DNA from: Saturnia japonica
Lineage: Eukaryota > Arthropoda > Insecta > Lepidoptera > Saturniidae
Direction: 5' to 3'
Length of the DNA stretch: 64,000 nucleotides
NCBI GenBank assembly: GCA_033032175.1
Contig: CM065322.1
Location: 5,332,001 to 5,396,000, forward strand
Shown: positions 20,995-32,945 of the stretch, in pieces
Position numbering within the stretch: position 1 is the first letter of the stretch
Layout of the letters: the number at the start of each line of letters is the position of its first letter
The notes under the pieces: model-generated
The model's input: the letters and a program-made list of their open reading frames with translations, nothing else
Told to the model about the DNA's origin: nothing
The model's database searches: none
Made by a program: the position numbers and the translations under genes

Positions 20995-21310
20995 ACTAGC
21001 CGTGGTGGGTCTTAGCCTGGTTCAGTATACTTGTCCTGATGGTCTGATTTTGGTTTTTCATTCCAGCTCCTCACAACGAGTGTCTTTAAATAATTATCAA
21101 CGCAATGTAGCCATTTATGCTTGGCTTGTTTCGATTTCTTCATTCACCTGATATATATTCAGTAGTCTTTTGGGTACACTTGCTTTGTCAATTCTTAGGA
21201 GATATCTAGCCCATTGGAGGCGTCTAATTTTCAAGGCCCTTAGTAACTCATATAGATCATAGTTAGTTCACATTCACCACCCACCATTTCCTATACGTGT
21301 TTCCTATGTA
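20995..21310 (-). mobile_element. LINE ORF2 C-terminus, minus strand
   Basis: On the minus strand a broken frame gives HKWLHCVDNYLKTLVVRSWN and ends in NQAKTHHG, matching the LINE C-terminal pattern of a tryptophan-rich RW..CVDEDLK..GVR.W segment with a final QAKTHHGL. Earlier, KLDASNGLDIS corresponds to the RLRWAGHV region, mutated. Several stops. Different family from the plus-strand LINE at 20213-20570. Confidence 0.6.
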
Positions 21311-21444
21311 TTTTTCTTTATATTGTGGTATTGCTTAGCAAAATATTAGCAACCAGTAACTAGTTTACTTAGCGATTATAATCTTCCTTCTATATAATCT
21401 CCTTTAACATCTGTTGATAACAGTTTATAATATCGCATACTTCT

Positions 21445-21647
21445 TTAAACAGTGAATGGAGGAGTTCGCTATGTCATAGCTTTGCCCTATTGTGAAGCTA
21501 TGGAACTACCTTCCGACCAGTTTGTTTCCTCCATAACAGTGATGACTGACGATGGATCGTAGATGCTTCGGTATTCGCCAATACTGTTGAATTGCACTGT
21601 GTACACCATCAAATACAGTACCTAGCATGGCAGTAAATAAAAAAAAA
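21445..21647 (+). mobile_element. CR1-like LINE 3' end
   Basis: GTTCGCTATGTCATAGCTTT, TGTGAAGCTATGGAACTACC, GTTTGTTTCCTCC, then ACAGTGATGACTGACGATGG and CACCATCAAATACAGTACC follow the order seen at 10630-10850 and on the minus strand at 54055-54490, with an internal deletion. Ends in an A run near 21643. Confidence 0.65.
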
Positions 21648-22065
21648 GAGAAAACAAAGCTAACTTGTGAATAATTTGGCCAAGAAAAATATATAAAGAT
21701 ATCAAATTTAGTCGCCCTGCCGCTACTACGTTGAAAGCTGCAGTAAGGAATAAAAAAAGGTCAAAATATTTTACTATTACGCCATCGATGTCTAAAATAA
21801 TTATCATTGTACAAACATAATTATAATGAATGGAGTTTCGTTAGCAAATGAATGCCGATATAGCGGATCGTCGCAGAAGGCAGCGAAATAAAATACACCT
21901 GTTTAAATACGAGAAACGTCTTAATATACTATTGTGTTTGACTGAACAAACTTCGTTGAATTTTTTTCTTTTGTCATCTGGAACGAGCATATCAACAGCA
22001 TGTTTTCTCAACATTGTATCTCTCAATTTATTTTTTTAGAGGACTTTCAAAAATAAAACTATAGG

Positions 22066-22810
22066 GGAAGTCCGGGTAAAGTGAACACCATGGGTAAAGC
22101 GAATGAATACTCCTCACTACTCCAAATTTATTCGTTCACTGTTTTCACCATATATTCATACTCAGTTACGTTCGGCTATCATCAGTTAATGAGCGGCAAA
22201 TACTTAGGAGACGGGAAAATTGTGTTTTCGTGAGAATAAAATTAATCTTGAAAGGTTTGTAAGCGTTTTGATAATATTTATAACTCTATTCGTATAACAT
22301 CCTTGGGAGTATTATAATTTTTCTGCATGTCAAAGTGGTTTTATATATTATATTTGACAGGGTTGTAGAACCAATAGTTTCTTTATGAGATGGTTTAACT
22401 TCAAAAATTACCCTGTCGTGCAAAGTGAATAAGGCAAAGCGGATATGGCATCCGCATTGACCACCTTATGTGATTATTTTGCTACAGTTTTATAATACGC
22501 ATACTTTGTTCAATTTGGTGAATGGAAATTAAAAAAAACTAATCCAGGGGGATAGGATAAAGTAGTCATGCAGAATACTATGAATCTATGCAAAGTTAGA
22601 GAATTGGTAAAAGGCAGAACTAAAAATATTATAAAGCTTCAAGAATTTGTTTTTTGTTTGATCACACTAGTCTCTGCAACTATGGCCAAATTTAAAAAAG
22701 ACCATTTATTATTTCAAGCTATGGGTGTAAGGAGTGGAGTAGTAGCCATGAACGTCAAGGAAACTGACAAGTACGGGAAGTCAGAACAAATATCATTAAA
22801 AGAATAGTTA
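22066..22810 (+). mobile_element. Possible decayed DNA transposon (pogo/jerky-like?)
   Basis: Begins with GGGGAAGTCCGGGTAAAGTG, and the words CAAAGTGAATAAGGCAAAGC recur further in, a pattern I associate with insect pogo/Tigger-type elements. A 79-codon frame at 22568-22807 contains FCLITLVSAT and VVAMNV, faintly like a DDE transposase core. No catalytic residues can be assigned and no matching right terminus is found. Tentative. Confidence 0.25.
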
Positions 22811-23904
22811 CTTCAGAATTGCTATCATAAAAGGTTAATCAGGCAATTCTGTTCGAGCAGTGAATTCACGACACCGATCTTACTACACCTTATAATCCGA
22901 CTCGATGAACCACGCTTTAAACACTGACTAAAAGGTTCCTACTATATCCTCGAACACTAATTCAGATGGCGCCTCTACTCCATTTGATGTTTCCTCTGAT
23001 CTGATTGGACGTAACATGCAATACTCTATAGTAACTTCATAATAAGTTAGATGTGTCCGCGTCTCCTCAAGCGTTTGTTATGTAGTAATTATTTACATCC
23101 CCTTATTACTTACTCATATTATTGTACAAAATTTCATCAAATCTTTTACTACTTTTTATACGATGCCTGAATGTATTGTTGACGATTCTTATAGTCTATC
23201 AATTACGAAATGACATAAGCTTCCCGTGTAAACAATTTCATAAGAATCGGTCAAGCCGTTTTTGAGTTAAACCAGGCCATACAAACAGACAGCCAGACAA
23301 AACAAATAATTTAAAGGCATATTCGTGTTCAGTGTCCTTTATATACTACATATATCCATCGGAAAGTTGGGAACAAAATTACATGTACAGACATAACTAC
23401 AGATTATGAGAAGGTAACAATAGAAAAACGTAACAAATCTAATAAAATTAGGTACATTAAGATTTAACAAAGTATTATCAGTAAACAACCGATGTCTCGT
23501 TTTATGCAATCAGCAATAAACTCGATCTAAACTACTTCTTTTCACATATAAAAAATGTGTCTCTAATGCATATTGATTGATTGATAGCCTATTTTCATTA
23601 GACAAATGCAAAGACTAAATAAATATTGCATGTCTACATCAATCAACATTGTCGGTTCTAATCGCAACTGAATTCTACAGGCTAACTTAATTATTAGTCC
23701 AATACTATTACGTCGATACCTAGGTGAAATATCAAAGGTAAAACAAAATAAATACAGTTTAATACATACAGTACTGTCGTTTGAAAATCGTACCAATCGT
23801 GACAACTAACTTAACTAATTAATTTCAGGATCATATCGGGTTGGAAGAAATACTGGTTGTTAAAAGAGATAGTGAAGTAGCAAAGACTTAAGCGTGTCAA
23901 CAAA
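22811..23904. other. AT-rich sequence with a faint repeat
   Basis: About 23110-23305 holds TTTCATAAGAATCGGTCAAG and CCGTTTTTGAGTTAAACCAG, the wording of a common lepidopteran non-autonomous repeat, but ends are missing. Nothing else recognised. Confidence 0.3.
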
Positions 23905-24365
23905 AAAGAAAAAATTCAATTCCTGCGCTACCTATGTTATCTAACATATGGAGGCAAAACATGAGCCCTTACGAAAGCATAGAGAGAAAAACATACCATA
24001 ACACAGAAAGCAAAGGAAAATAACAAAGCTCGTCCTGACATACTCAAACGAATTGACCTACAAAAATAGATATGGCAGGACATATTATGATGCATGATAA
24101 AGTAGCGTATTGGAGCAGGAGAGTCACAGAATGGTACCCAAAGGACGGCAAAAGAAGACGAGGAAGACAGCACACAAGGTGGAAAGAAGAAATAAGCTTT
24201 GACAGCAGGGCCAAACTGGAGAAGGGTTGCCTACGACAGGCAACGGTGGAAATCGTTGGGAAGGCCTTTTAATAGGCACAATGAACTAAGACATATTTTA
24301 TAGTTTGTAATTTTGTATTTGTTAAAGTTTAAATAATAAATGTTATTATTATTGTTATATCTATT
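23905..24365 (+). mobile_element. LINE ORF2 C-terminus and 3' end
   Basis: Reads LCYLTYGGKT in one frame (the conserved LTYG.QTW motif) and, after a frameshift, MAGHIMMHDKVAYWSRRVTE and WYPKDGKRRRGRQHTRWKEE, the basic GKR.RGRQ..RW signature near the end of LINE ORF2. The protein frame ends with a TAA near 24272. The 3' end finishes AATAAATGTTATTATTATTG, a microsatellite tail typical of such elements. 5'-truncated and frameshifted. Confidence 0.7.
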
Positions 24366-25504
24366 ATGTCGAACTCTAAAAATATACTCATGAATAAAAT
24401 TGCACACTTTATGTGGGATACTAAAAACAATTATAGCTTATATATTTTATTCTTAATTCTATTAATCAATGGTGCATGGTATTTGACAATTCAGCCTTCA
24501 AGTGCTTAATAATACAAAGGTGACTGCCGAGAGAAGACTGTAATTAGGGCACTTCGTGCAGCGTAAAACGCATTCATCATGAGCTTCGAGATGGGGAGGT
24601 TGTGTGTGTGTGTTGGTTGGGTAGTGTTTCAAAAACTTATTTGTAATTATCGATAAACTGGAAAAAAAGAACAAATTGACTTATAACTCTATTTATTTTA
24701 TTGTATATCCTTTTTATGGTAATGATTATTGTTTTTCAAGTTATACTTCTTTATGCAAGTTATTAAAAAACGAATTTTTAAGATAAACGTTAAAAGTCTA
24801 CACTGTGAAGTTGAAACATTTTGTTTTATTGTAGTGAAGATAGTTACAATCGATGTTTTGCGTCAAATTAGTCACCAAACATCGAGTGTGCGATTATTCA
24901 AAGAAGTACCTATAACATCTAAAATCTAAGAACACGCATTCATTTTTTGTCGTTTTTGAGTTTTGTAATATTTTATTTTCACATCTTTGTATACGTTTTT
25001 AATTTATTATTAATTAATTTTATCTAACAAATACTTCAAAAAATTAAGTGCTTTCGTTGTCATAATAATTGCTACGTTCAATTTGATGTAAGCAAACTTT
25101 ATATGTGTGAAAGTTCCCAAAAATCTGCCACTATTGTTTCGTAATATAATGATATATTGAAATAAAACAAAGTGTGAGTTGTATAGGTGAATAGGAATAT
25201 TTAATCAGAATTTGAACTACACTATATTCAATAGTACATAATCTTCACCGCGCGATGCAGGCTTTGAATAGTGACATCTAGTGTCGCATAGCCAAAGTTT
25301 TTTCTAGCAATTAACAATATGCAATGTTTTGGTGTAGTGATCTATAAGTAGTCATTTAATGCCGTACATGGCTTACAGTTACCTGTATAAATTACATTAT
25401 CGAACCATTTATTTAGATATTAAAAAATTGTCGTGTCTAAAGTAATATAATCACATTTAATTAACGTCGATAATAACATCGAGAGACGACACTGTCGCAT
25501 CTCT
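24366..25504. other. AT-rich sequence, no gene seen
   Basis: A TG run lies at 24600-24613. No recognised coding or mobile sequence. Confidence 0.35.
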
Positions 25505-25615
25505 AATTCGCATCTGTGTCAGATGCGCGGCAGGTGGCGCATGCGCAGGTGACCGCCATTCTAGGTGTACGCAGCCTTGCAACCTCCCGCCAAAATCTTA
25601 AGCATCATGCTTTTT
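25505..25615. promoter_or_regulatory. CpG-rich block with NRF1/EWG-like palindrome
   Basis: A hairpin CGCATCTG TGT CAGATGCG (25509-25527) is followed by CAGGTG (25531), the palindrome GCGCATGCGC (25537-25546) and a second CAGGTG (25546). GCGCATGCGC is close to the binding site of NRF1, whose insect relative is Erect wing, and CAGGTG is an E-box. On the minus strand a short ATG frame begins in AGAATGGCGG. The surroundings are AT-rich. I infer a possible promoter or enhancer, but no gene is seen to either side. Confidence 0.3.
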
Positions 25616-25751
25616 CTGGTATAGTAGTTAATGATTTCCTTGTAATGAGAAAAAATAATAAGAAATATTGTTAGATATGTGTTAGGTATGAAAACAAGTT
25701 GGAAAGTTGGTTAAAACTGTAATTAAGTATTTGAAGCGGTCTTAGTAAGTT

Positions 25752-25865
25752 TGTTCATATTATTTTTGTATTATAGGAGTAAGGCAAAGTGACGGTAATG
25801 TGCCTGGTGGTAAGCAGTGGACAATCTAAAAACAATGCGACCACCAATGACATTTATAAATAGAC
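25752..25865 (-). mobile_element. CR1-like LINE/SINE 3' tail
   Basis: Minus strand: ATTGGTGGTCGCATTG, CCACTGCTTACCACCAGGCA and GTCACTTTGCC, the shared tail of the CR1-like LINE and its SINE-like partner. Only the tail is present. Confidence 0.55.
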
Positions 25866-26016
25866 GAGTCATACTCTCACTAGAAGCAATTTTAAAACAG
25901 CAAAAACTTTGTTATCAACAACTTTGGTCATAATTTTGAATAGTTGAAACAAAAAGGATAGGTAATCAAAAGGTAACTTTTACTTTGGTAAAGGTGGAAG
26001 CTCTGTTGCCAAACAA

Positions 26017-26215
26017 GGATATAATTGGCGACCACCGAGACACAGTAATCCATCGCTGGTCCTTGCTATAGTGCCAGCCTGCATGCCTCTTTGCAGCTAG
26101 ATATACACTGTGTGATTCCGAAACGCGACAGATCAAACGATAGTCACTATGACTAGTTTATCACGATGTCCATTGTGATCGCGATCCAGTTGGTTACAGA
26201 ACCCTACCATCTACA
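26017..26215 (-). mobile_element. SINE-like repeat sharing a LINE tail, copy 3
   Basis: Minus strand order: AACTGGATCGCGATCACAAT, CGTGATAAACTAGTC, TGTCGCGTTTCGGAATCA, GTGTATATCTAGCTGC, then CAGGCTGGCACTATAGCAAG and TCTCGGTGGTCGCCAATT. Complete apart from the last part of the tail. Confidence 0.6.
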
Positions 26216-27160
26216 CCAACGCTTCTAAGTGTGCCTCTATGGTGGGTATACTAATTGATTTTTTTCTTGCAAATTGCAGTAAGTTAATAATTTTTCTAAT
26301 TAAATGTACATTTATTATTGTAAATCTATATAAAATCAATGTATAATTTTCCTTAGTACCTATTTAATTTATAGAAATCAAGGGGTTTCTATAGATTAAC
26401 TAAGGTCAAATTATTAACTTAGAAAGTACTTCATATTAGAGTAATTCTTGTTTTGCTGATCTGTGAAAATAATCGATATTTCGATGTTTTTAAGAGTGGT
26501 AGTCTCAAGTTTATTTCGAGTGGAACGTGTATAACTTTTTAAAGAACAATATAACATTTAATGTTGTTTTTTTTTTGTTTTTGAATTCTTACTTTCTTAT
26601 TTTCCTCATACCCTGTGTTATAATATACCGTTCGCCCAAGGATAACGAAGTGAATGTTTACACGAGTGCGTAATGCGTAATTGAAATAATAATATAACTG
26701 TGCTTATCAGACGCGATAGAGTACACTGTGTTTTTATTGTTTTCCAGCCAAATGTCATGGCTCACCGGTTCTCACTCGTCGTATTCAAGATGTTGTCGCA
26801 CACGACATCTCGAAAAGCTAATTACATTGATGCGTAATCTATGTGTAATGCAAACGATACGCATGAATGAACGAGTGAATGACTTAATGAGTGAATGACG
26901 AATGATCGGTCGGAGAAATGTATGTTAGAAACTTTATTGCACGTTTCGATCATTTACTGGTTAGCATAATGTCTTATGGTATTTTATTGATTGTACTTAC
27001 TTTGTATAAACATTAATGTATATTTTAAAAACTGAGATTAGGTTATTAGGAAAGGTTGTCGTCATTGGTCGTATCGGTATGATGTTAATAGTAGAACGCC
27101 AAAACAATAATAATGTATTAAAAACATACCTTATGCTTGAATGTATACCGTTCTGTTTTT
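26216..27160. other. AT-rich sequence, no gene seen
   Basis: A degenerate GAATGA-type repeat lies near 26862-26905. No other recognisable feature. Confidence 0.35.
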
Positions 27161-27378
27161 AACCGACTTCAGAAAAAGGCGGAAGTTACTCAATTTGAAT
27201 TTTTTATATGGATTTTCATCCATAACTTCTTTGTTTATGAAACGATATGGATGATTCTTTTTTTATTGGATAGGGGATACCTCAAGGGTGGTTTAATTTT
27301 AATTTCATTGGCATTGGATTTTCAGCTTCGAAGATACACCAATGAACTCTCAAAATCATTGAAGTTGGTATTCTTATT
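27161..27378 (+). mobile_element. AACCGACTTC inverted-repeat element, copy 3
   Basis: Starts AACCGACTTCAGAAAAAGGC and ends CATTGAAGTTGGTATTC. The ends are inverted repeats (AACCGACTTCA against TACCAACTTCA). The interior has CATAACTTCTTTGTTTATGA, GATGATTCTTTTTTTATTGG and TTCATTGGCATTGGATTTTC. The open frame running through it (27137-27403) is a property of this repeat. Non-autonomous. Confidence 0.7.
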
Positions 27379-27545
27379 ACCCGACTGCGAAAAAGGAGGG
27401 TAAAGTTTTTCGAGCGTATGTATGTATGTGTATTTCTTTGGCACGCTCCGTAGCCTAAACGGCTTGATGGATTTTAGCATACGAGGTGTCGTTAAATTCC
27501 TGTTAATTGTGGAAGTGGCATAGGCTATATAATATTTAAGTACGA
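27379..27545 (+). mobile_element. ACCCGACTGCG repeat adjoining the previous element
   Basis: ACCCGACTGCGAAAAAGGAG, GGGTAAAGTTTTTCGAGCGT, GGCACGCTCCGTAGCCTAAA and GGATTTTAGCATACGAGG are words of another widespread lepidopteran repeat. It abuts the AACCGACTTC element without a gap; whether this is chance or nested insertion is not clear. Confidence 0.5.
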
Positions 27546-28274
27546 TGTCTGGGAATCAAATAAAAAATAAAAATAGGAAAAAAATTATTGAAGTGTTTTT
27601 CTTGCAGTCGGGACTTTTGTTTCTTTTAAAATAATTTGTTAAAAATTTGTCTTGTAATAAAATTCCATAAACTTGAAACATAATATCACATATTTACATC
27701 AAATATATTTTATAAATTAGAGCTATTGAAGTAAACTACCGTGATATATTCTTTCTACGTATTAATAATGCAAAAAATAAATATATTTGATCGTATTCGT
27801 CACGGTGTGAGAAGCGGTCACGTCTTTACGATCACTGGAATGTACGCAACAACTGCTGAACTGTTCATTGAGTTTTTAATGTGACATTTTAAAGTAATAT
27901 TTGTAAAGCAAAATGAGAAGCATATTGCAAGTTGTCCATAACGGGACACCTATAGCATTTGAGACTTTGTTCGAAAGGTTACAAAGGTTGCAGTCGATAT
28001 AAGCTTATGACGTCAGCATAGTATTGTAACCTTTTTCATTTTTACATTATATTTAACCAAAGACTAGTAGTATATTTTATTCTGATGACCAACTCTTCAT
28101 TCACCGCGTGGGCGCCAACGCACCAATGTAGCCTAACGTTGTTCTTACGTTTTGTACTGGCATACAGATTGCCAATAGCTTTACATTCATGGTTACTCCT
28201 TTGCTCCTTAAGGTTGTAGCGTGAAGTTATAAATCTTATAACTTTACCCAATAAATCTATTCGCAATATAAAAT

Positions 28275-28490
28275 ATAGTCGCTTCCCGCTGTCTGTCCTT
28301 ATGTACGCTTAGATCTTTTAAACTACGTAATGGATTTTAACGCGGTTTTCACTAACTTTTAGATATTTTTTAAAGGAAGATTTATATAAACAAAACATCC
28401 CAATTAAGTTTTTTTATACTACAGAAAATTCAATTATTTGTATTCAAGTCGTCAAAAAATGTTTTTCTGACGCTTGCATAGCTACGCTAG
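28275..28490 (+). mobile_element. Dispersed repeat ending in GCTAGCTAA
   Basis: TTTTAAACTACGTAATGGAT, TAACGCGGTTTTCACTAAC, AAAGGAAGATTTATA and TTCAAGTCGTCAAAAAATG form a familiar lepidopteran non-autonomous repeat, ending in GCTTGCATAGCTACGCTAGC. Non-coding. Possibly Helitron-type because of the CTAG end. Confidence 0.45.
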
Positions 28491-28499
28491 CTAAACCTT

Positions 28500-28705
28500 C
28501 TGAGATACAACAAAATAATGTTCTAAAGAACTGTAGCTCTTGAAAAAGCCTAGAGAAGAGTCCGCGATGGCATAATATGTTTATTTTCTAAGGTTGACTC
28601 ACAGTAACCAAATACAAAAATATTTTTTCAAATCTGAACGGTAGTTCTAGAGAACAACGTCCAAACAAACAAACAATCTTTTGAGCTTTATAGTGTTGTA
28701 GTCAG
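28500..28705 (-). mobile_element. Helitron-like 5' part, minus strand
   Basis: Minus strand begins AAGCTCAAAAGATTGTTTGT, then GAACTACCGTTCAGATTTG and a pyrimidine-rich stretch, the start of a common lepidopteran Helitron-like family. Related starts are at 31545-31712, 49441-49742 and 63335-63970. Confidence 0.5.
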
Positions 28706-30474
28706 GTATAGATTAATGAGATTAAAATTTGTTCGCATAAAGTGTATGAAGGTTGATTTGGCACGCGACTAGAATTAATTCAAAAAAGTCTATTTTATAA
28801 TATATGTTTTATTAAGTTCAACTATATTTGTAAAAGCCATATTAGTTCGTTCAATGACCACATATTAAATAGAATTTATTGCTGTGATAATAATTTTTCA
28901 TTTTTATGCCCCTGTAAAATAAATAAATTCAAAAATACATACATCATTATATTAGAGCATTCTATAATTGACTAAATAATTAATACGAATTTTTTTGCTA
29001 CTTTCGCCTGAAACAAATTAAGAACTGTTTCGTCTTTCTGCAACAAAACACGTTTGTTATTAATTTTTATTGTGAACCTGTAAATATTAAATCTGAAACT
29101 AAACGTAGTAGAGAAGAAAAAACAAGAAGTAACTATAATTGACTATAATCAATAATATTTTATACGTAGATACGGCATTGCCGCTCTTTACATGCCATCG
29201 TGAATGGTGGGCAATTACCTTCACATCATTTTCAACTTGATACCGATGTAAGCGAGAAGAAATTTTTATCCTTTTTTAACAACAGAGTTTCCGCCTACGC
29301 TGTGATTTCCTATCACTATTGTTTCAACATGCTGATAACAAAATTTGTAACGTTTTCAAATTTCTTTTAGTGAAAGTGTAACAGGTCTATTTATAAAACG
29401 TCATTGATTATAATATATATAAACTTTACTATTAATTATTATTAGTTACAACGAATAAGCATTGCTATACGACGAGGTAATGTGGCCAGTCTTCTTAGTA
29501 CTTTCCTTCTGGCGGTTTTTTGGATGGCATCCCAATACTTATAGTAATTTTAGACTATATAGATTTATTAAGATAATTAATTAATTCATTAATTTAGGTA
29601 AATATCCCACTTAACTATTTAGTAGTAATTTATATTATATTGCAATAAGTAGACCAAATAAAGAAAAATATGACATGTATGTACATCGATTTTCTGCACT
29701 AATTAAAAACGTCGCCTCTTTTTATAAAGTAAAAAAATCCAAATGCTATTTTCATATATAAATATATATTTTTTTTTTTATAAAATATCATTTAAAATTT
29801 AAGAATAGAATACTTTAGGTGCTCTATTCTATATCCAAAATATCAACGGGGGCGTGGGAAAAAGGCCTCCTGTTCGAAACTCTTTTTTCAAATACTCATT
29901 GTGGAATACACCTGCTGGCCGTTCGCAGCATCCAATAAAAAAAATCAGTGCGTTCCTTTTTGAAGCGCGAACCTATTGCTCGTTCGGATATTCTTATGGG
30001 CCATTTTATTTTTAAAGTAGTCGTGAGATACTGGCTCCAATACGATTATTAAGTGGTAGAATCACGAAGCGTTATTTTTTTTTCCGCTGCATCACGATCG
30101 ATGAAGGGTTATTGATCATTATAGACATCATAACTCGACGCCTTTTTTTACAACAAGTTCGTTCTTATTATGATTGTTTCAAATTGGTTGCTCAATATAC
30201 TTGCTTTCAAGGTTAAGAGCATAAGAAATAACCTACCGCATGCATAAATAATCGTATAATTATTATAATAAAAATAAACCAATCTACGGCAACCAATTGT
30301 AGTAAAAAATAACACAATGTAATCTAGTCAAATTAAGCGTAATAGTGTCACGTAGGCAACGATATTGAGTGCAGCAAAAAACACTAACGTTGCCGATAAA
30401 ACTCTATTCATGTAGTTTATCATAGTTATTCTTGAATCATTATTTTAATGTAATTGTCGATTGTTGGACTAAGA
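28706..30474. other. AT-rich sequence, no gene seen
   Basis: GC-richer patch at about 29840-30080 without a recognisable repeat. No coding sequence. Confidence 0.35.
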
Positions 30475-30835
30475 AGAAAAAAAAAGATATGATCAGTTCA
30501 CACGCAGTAGATGTGAAAACGTCAGAAAACATAAAAATATTTTCCTTAAAATCTGTTTTTAAAAATGCTAAATCAACGGGTCTTGAACTATCGACCACTC
30601 GCATTGTGTATACAACAGTGCGTACAAGTCTGGTCGGCACACCGTTATGCCAATTCGACGATGACCGTAGCTGTGAAAATCAGGACTTGCATTAACCGTG
30701 TATATCGTATATCGTAAATCCTATAGATGTATGTGTTTATCTCTTTTTACTGTCGCTTTTTTGTTTCATCGAATTTCAAATCACAACGGTGCTAAAGAAG
30801 TTTTCACTTCAAAACGTTTTTGACGATTGAAATTT
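30475..30835 (+). mobile_element. Unclassified dispersed repeat U, copy 2
   Basis: Best copy of the family. A frame closing with TAA near 30693-30695 reads SENIKIFSLKSVFK, TGLELSTTRIVYTTVRTSLV and DRSCENQDLH. Relative to copy 1 it has two extra segments of 18 and 24 bases by my count, both multiples of three. The 3' part has CTATAGATGTATGTGTTTAT, TTTACTGTCGC, TCATCGAATTTCAAATCACA and AAGTTTTCAC. I do not recognise the protein. Confidence 0.5.
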
Positions 30836-31009
30836 CAAGGACGTGTTACGTTTAGGCACCTTTCGTTACATGGAAAGAAAAAAAGATATAACATACAGAC
30901 AAGGAGAAAGAGAGTTATACATTGTACACCTAATACTATTTAGATTATCCGCGTTTACCTTCTTAATAAGTTTTACTTCTATTGTGTACGGTGCTGCATG
31001 CGCTATTTT

Positions 31010-31145
31010 TTAAACGACTTCAAAAAAAAGCCAAGCATTGAAAAGGGGATATCTATGGGTGATCCTATTTTAATTTCATTGGCATTGGAGCTTCCAATTC
31101 GAAGATATACCATGAAACTCCTGAAAATCATTGAAGTTGGCTTTA
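31010..31145 (+). mobile_element. AACCGACTTC inverted-repeat element, deleted copy
   Basis: AAACGACTTCAAAAAAAAGC opens it and CATTGAAGTTGGCTTTA closes it, with TTCATTGGCATTGGAGCTTC inside. About 100 bases of the interior are missing. Confidence 0.6.
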
Positions 31146-31544
31146 TTTTTTATTTTTTGTCTTGATAAAATTAGTATTAAAAAATTTCTAGGTAATATAT
31201 ATTAATTTGTTAGTGTGGCCTTCAGGACGAATTTATTAACGTAATTAAAATTCTACTTTTCTTTGCGACCCCTCATCTATCCTATTTCATCTAAAGTATT
31301 TTAAATATGTAATTAATAAATCACTGGTTTGTATTTGTTAAATATATTTTTTTTTTCCTTGTACAATTCTGATCTTATCCATGTATAAGTACATAATTAC
31401 TAGATGTGCTCCACGATTATAACCATGTAAAATGTATTCTACCTACTACCTACAATGACACCACAAACGCACCTTACATATCGTTGTTCTAACTTCCTTT
31501 AGTTGCCTACAGCATGACAGATTGCTTGACGTTAACGGTCACTG
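31146..31544. other. AT-rich sequence, no gene seen
   Basis: Nothing recognised. Confidence 0.3.
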
Positions 31545-31712
31545 CTCTGCTCCTATCGATCGCAGCGTGATGTTAAAAACTCTATAATCTTCCTCGTTAA
31601 ATAGGCTATAAAATACAAAAAGATTTTTCTAATCTGAGCCATAGTTTTAGAGTTTTGTGCGTTCAGACATACAATAAAAAAAAAACAATCCTTTGAGTTT
31701 TATTAATATTAT
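31545..31712 (-). mobile_element. Helitron-like 5' part, minus strand
   Basis: Minus strand: AAAACTCAAAGGATTG, GAACGCACAAAACTCTAAAA, TGGCTCAGATTAGAAAAATC, TAGCCTATTTAACGAGGAAG and TCACGCTGCGATCG. This is the first half of the family seen fully at 49441-49742. Confidence 0.5.
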
Positions 31713-32779
31713 GGATTTAACACTGCACAACTTATCCGCTTATTCCCGTAACTCGCCATAATCCTATGGATCTATACACAGCCAGGAAATTAGATATTAG
31801 GTATCTAAAGCCTAAAGTATCATGTTTTCGTTACAGAGACACACGAAGCCGAATTAACTGATTCGTACGTAAAAATAGCAGAAGAAAACTGGGTTACTTG
31901 ATTAAAAAATAAAGAAAGCATATTCTTACGTTGTTGACATTTTTATTATGTATGTGTTTTTTTTTTTAATAAATAATTAATTATCGACACGCATAACATC
32001 AAGTTGCATTTTTAATTGATATCGAGGAAAGATAGTAATAAGAATGAGGTGAAGAATATTTATGACGGTCGATCGGCCATAAATGGGCGACAGTAGGCGC
32101 GTGCGCACACCGGTCGCTATGACAGCGGGACGATCAAATTCCATTTTTAAAATTAGTATTTAAAGTAAACGGCCGTCGAACCATGCACTGTTTTTAGTTC
32201 TGACGACATTGTTGACCCTGTTCTTATAAGTAGGTAATGTTTTGACATTACGCACCAGATGTGAACAGGATAAAATGTTTTGTTCCATGATGATTATATA
32301 GAAACTTTAATTTCTTAGTACCTGATCTTATATTGCGGAGGGGGGGGGGGGGAAGTAAATAGAAAAATATTATGCATACTTCCATGCAGTGAAATTTTCT
32401 TTAATTCTTTTGTTGGTCAGTATAAATATAATTATTATACATTGCACAATAACTTCTGCAAATTTCGTTAAGATATCATTATTATATTATATTCTTAATT
32501 GCATATAAAAGTACAATATTAGGAGGACTTAATACTTGACGGAATTCCGAGAGTTAGCTAGTTGGCTGTTGCTAGGAAGCGATTCCACAGTCATGCTGCT
32601 GTTACAGCGAAAGATCGGTCGCGGAAAATCACATAATTTAATATGACCAATTAACTTTACATTGATACTAATTGAGTATGTTTACACTATAAATAAATTT
32701 ATAAAATGACGGTAGTGGAATATACTTTGAATATCGAACTAAATTTATACAAGTCAACAGTGTACCTTACGAATAAAAA
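31713..32779. other. AT-rich sequence with a CpG patch
   Basis: CpG-rich stretch at about 32072-32150 (GTCGATCGGCCATAAATGGG, GGCGCGTGCGCACACCGG) and a 13-base G run at 32340-32352. No gene recognised. Confidence 0.3.
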
Positions 32780-32881
32780 TAGGATATATGAAACAATATT
32801 CTAAGCTGCGCGGCGTGGCGGTTAGGTAGAGAATTGGTCAATTAATTTTAACACGGGTAAAACCATGTGGCACAGCTAGTA
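32780..32881 (+). mobile_element. Helitron-like 3' end
   Basis: AATTTTAACACGGGTAAAAC, then CATGTGGCACAGCTAG followed by T. Same closing words as at 38430-38602 and 48090-48351. Confidence 0.5.
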
Positions 32882-32904
32882 ATATTATATCAAATACTTA
32901 CATA

Positions 32905-32935
32905 ATATAGCATGCATGCATGTATGTATGCATGT
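32905..32935. repeat. CATG/TATG microsatellite
   Basis: Tandem CATG units change to TATG units and back. Lies immediately after the Helitron-like terminus, where microsatellites commonly sit. Confidence 0.7.
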
Positions 32936-32945
32936 AGGTGTAAGT

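Noticed and set aside
27137..27403. 88-codon plus ORF as a gene
   Set aside because: Lies over the AACCGACTTC repeat, of which other copies exist in the window without an intact frame.
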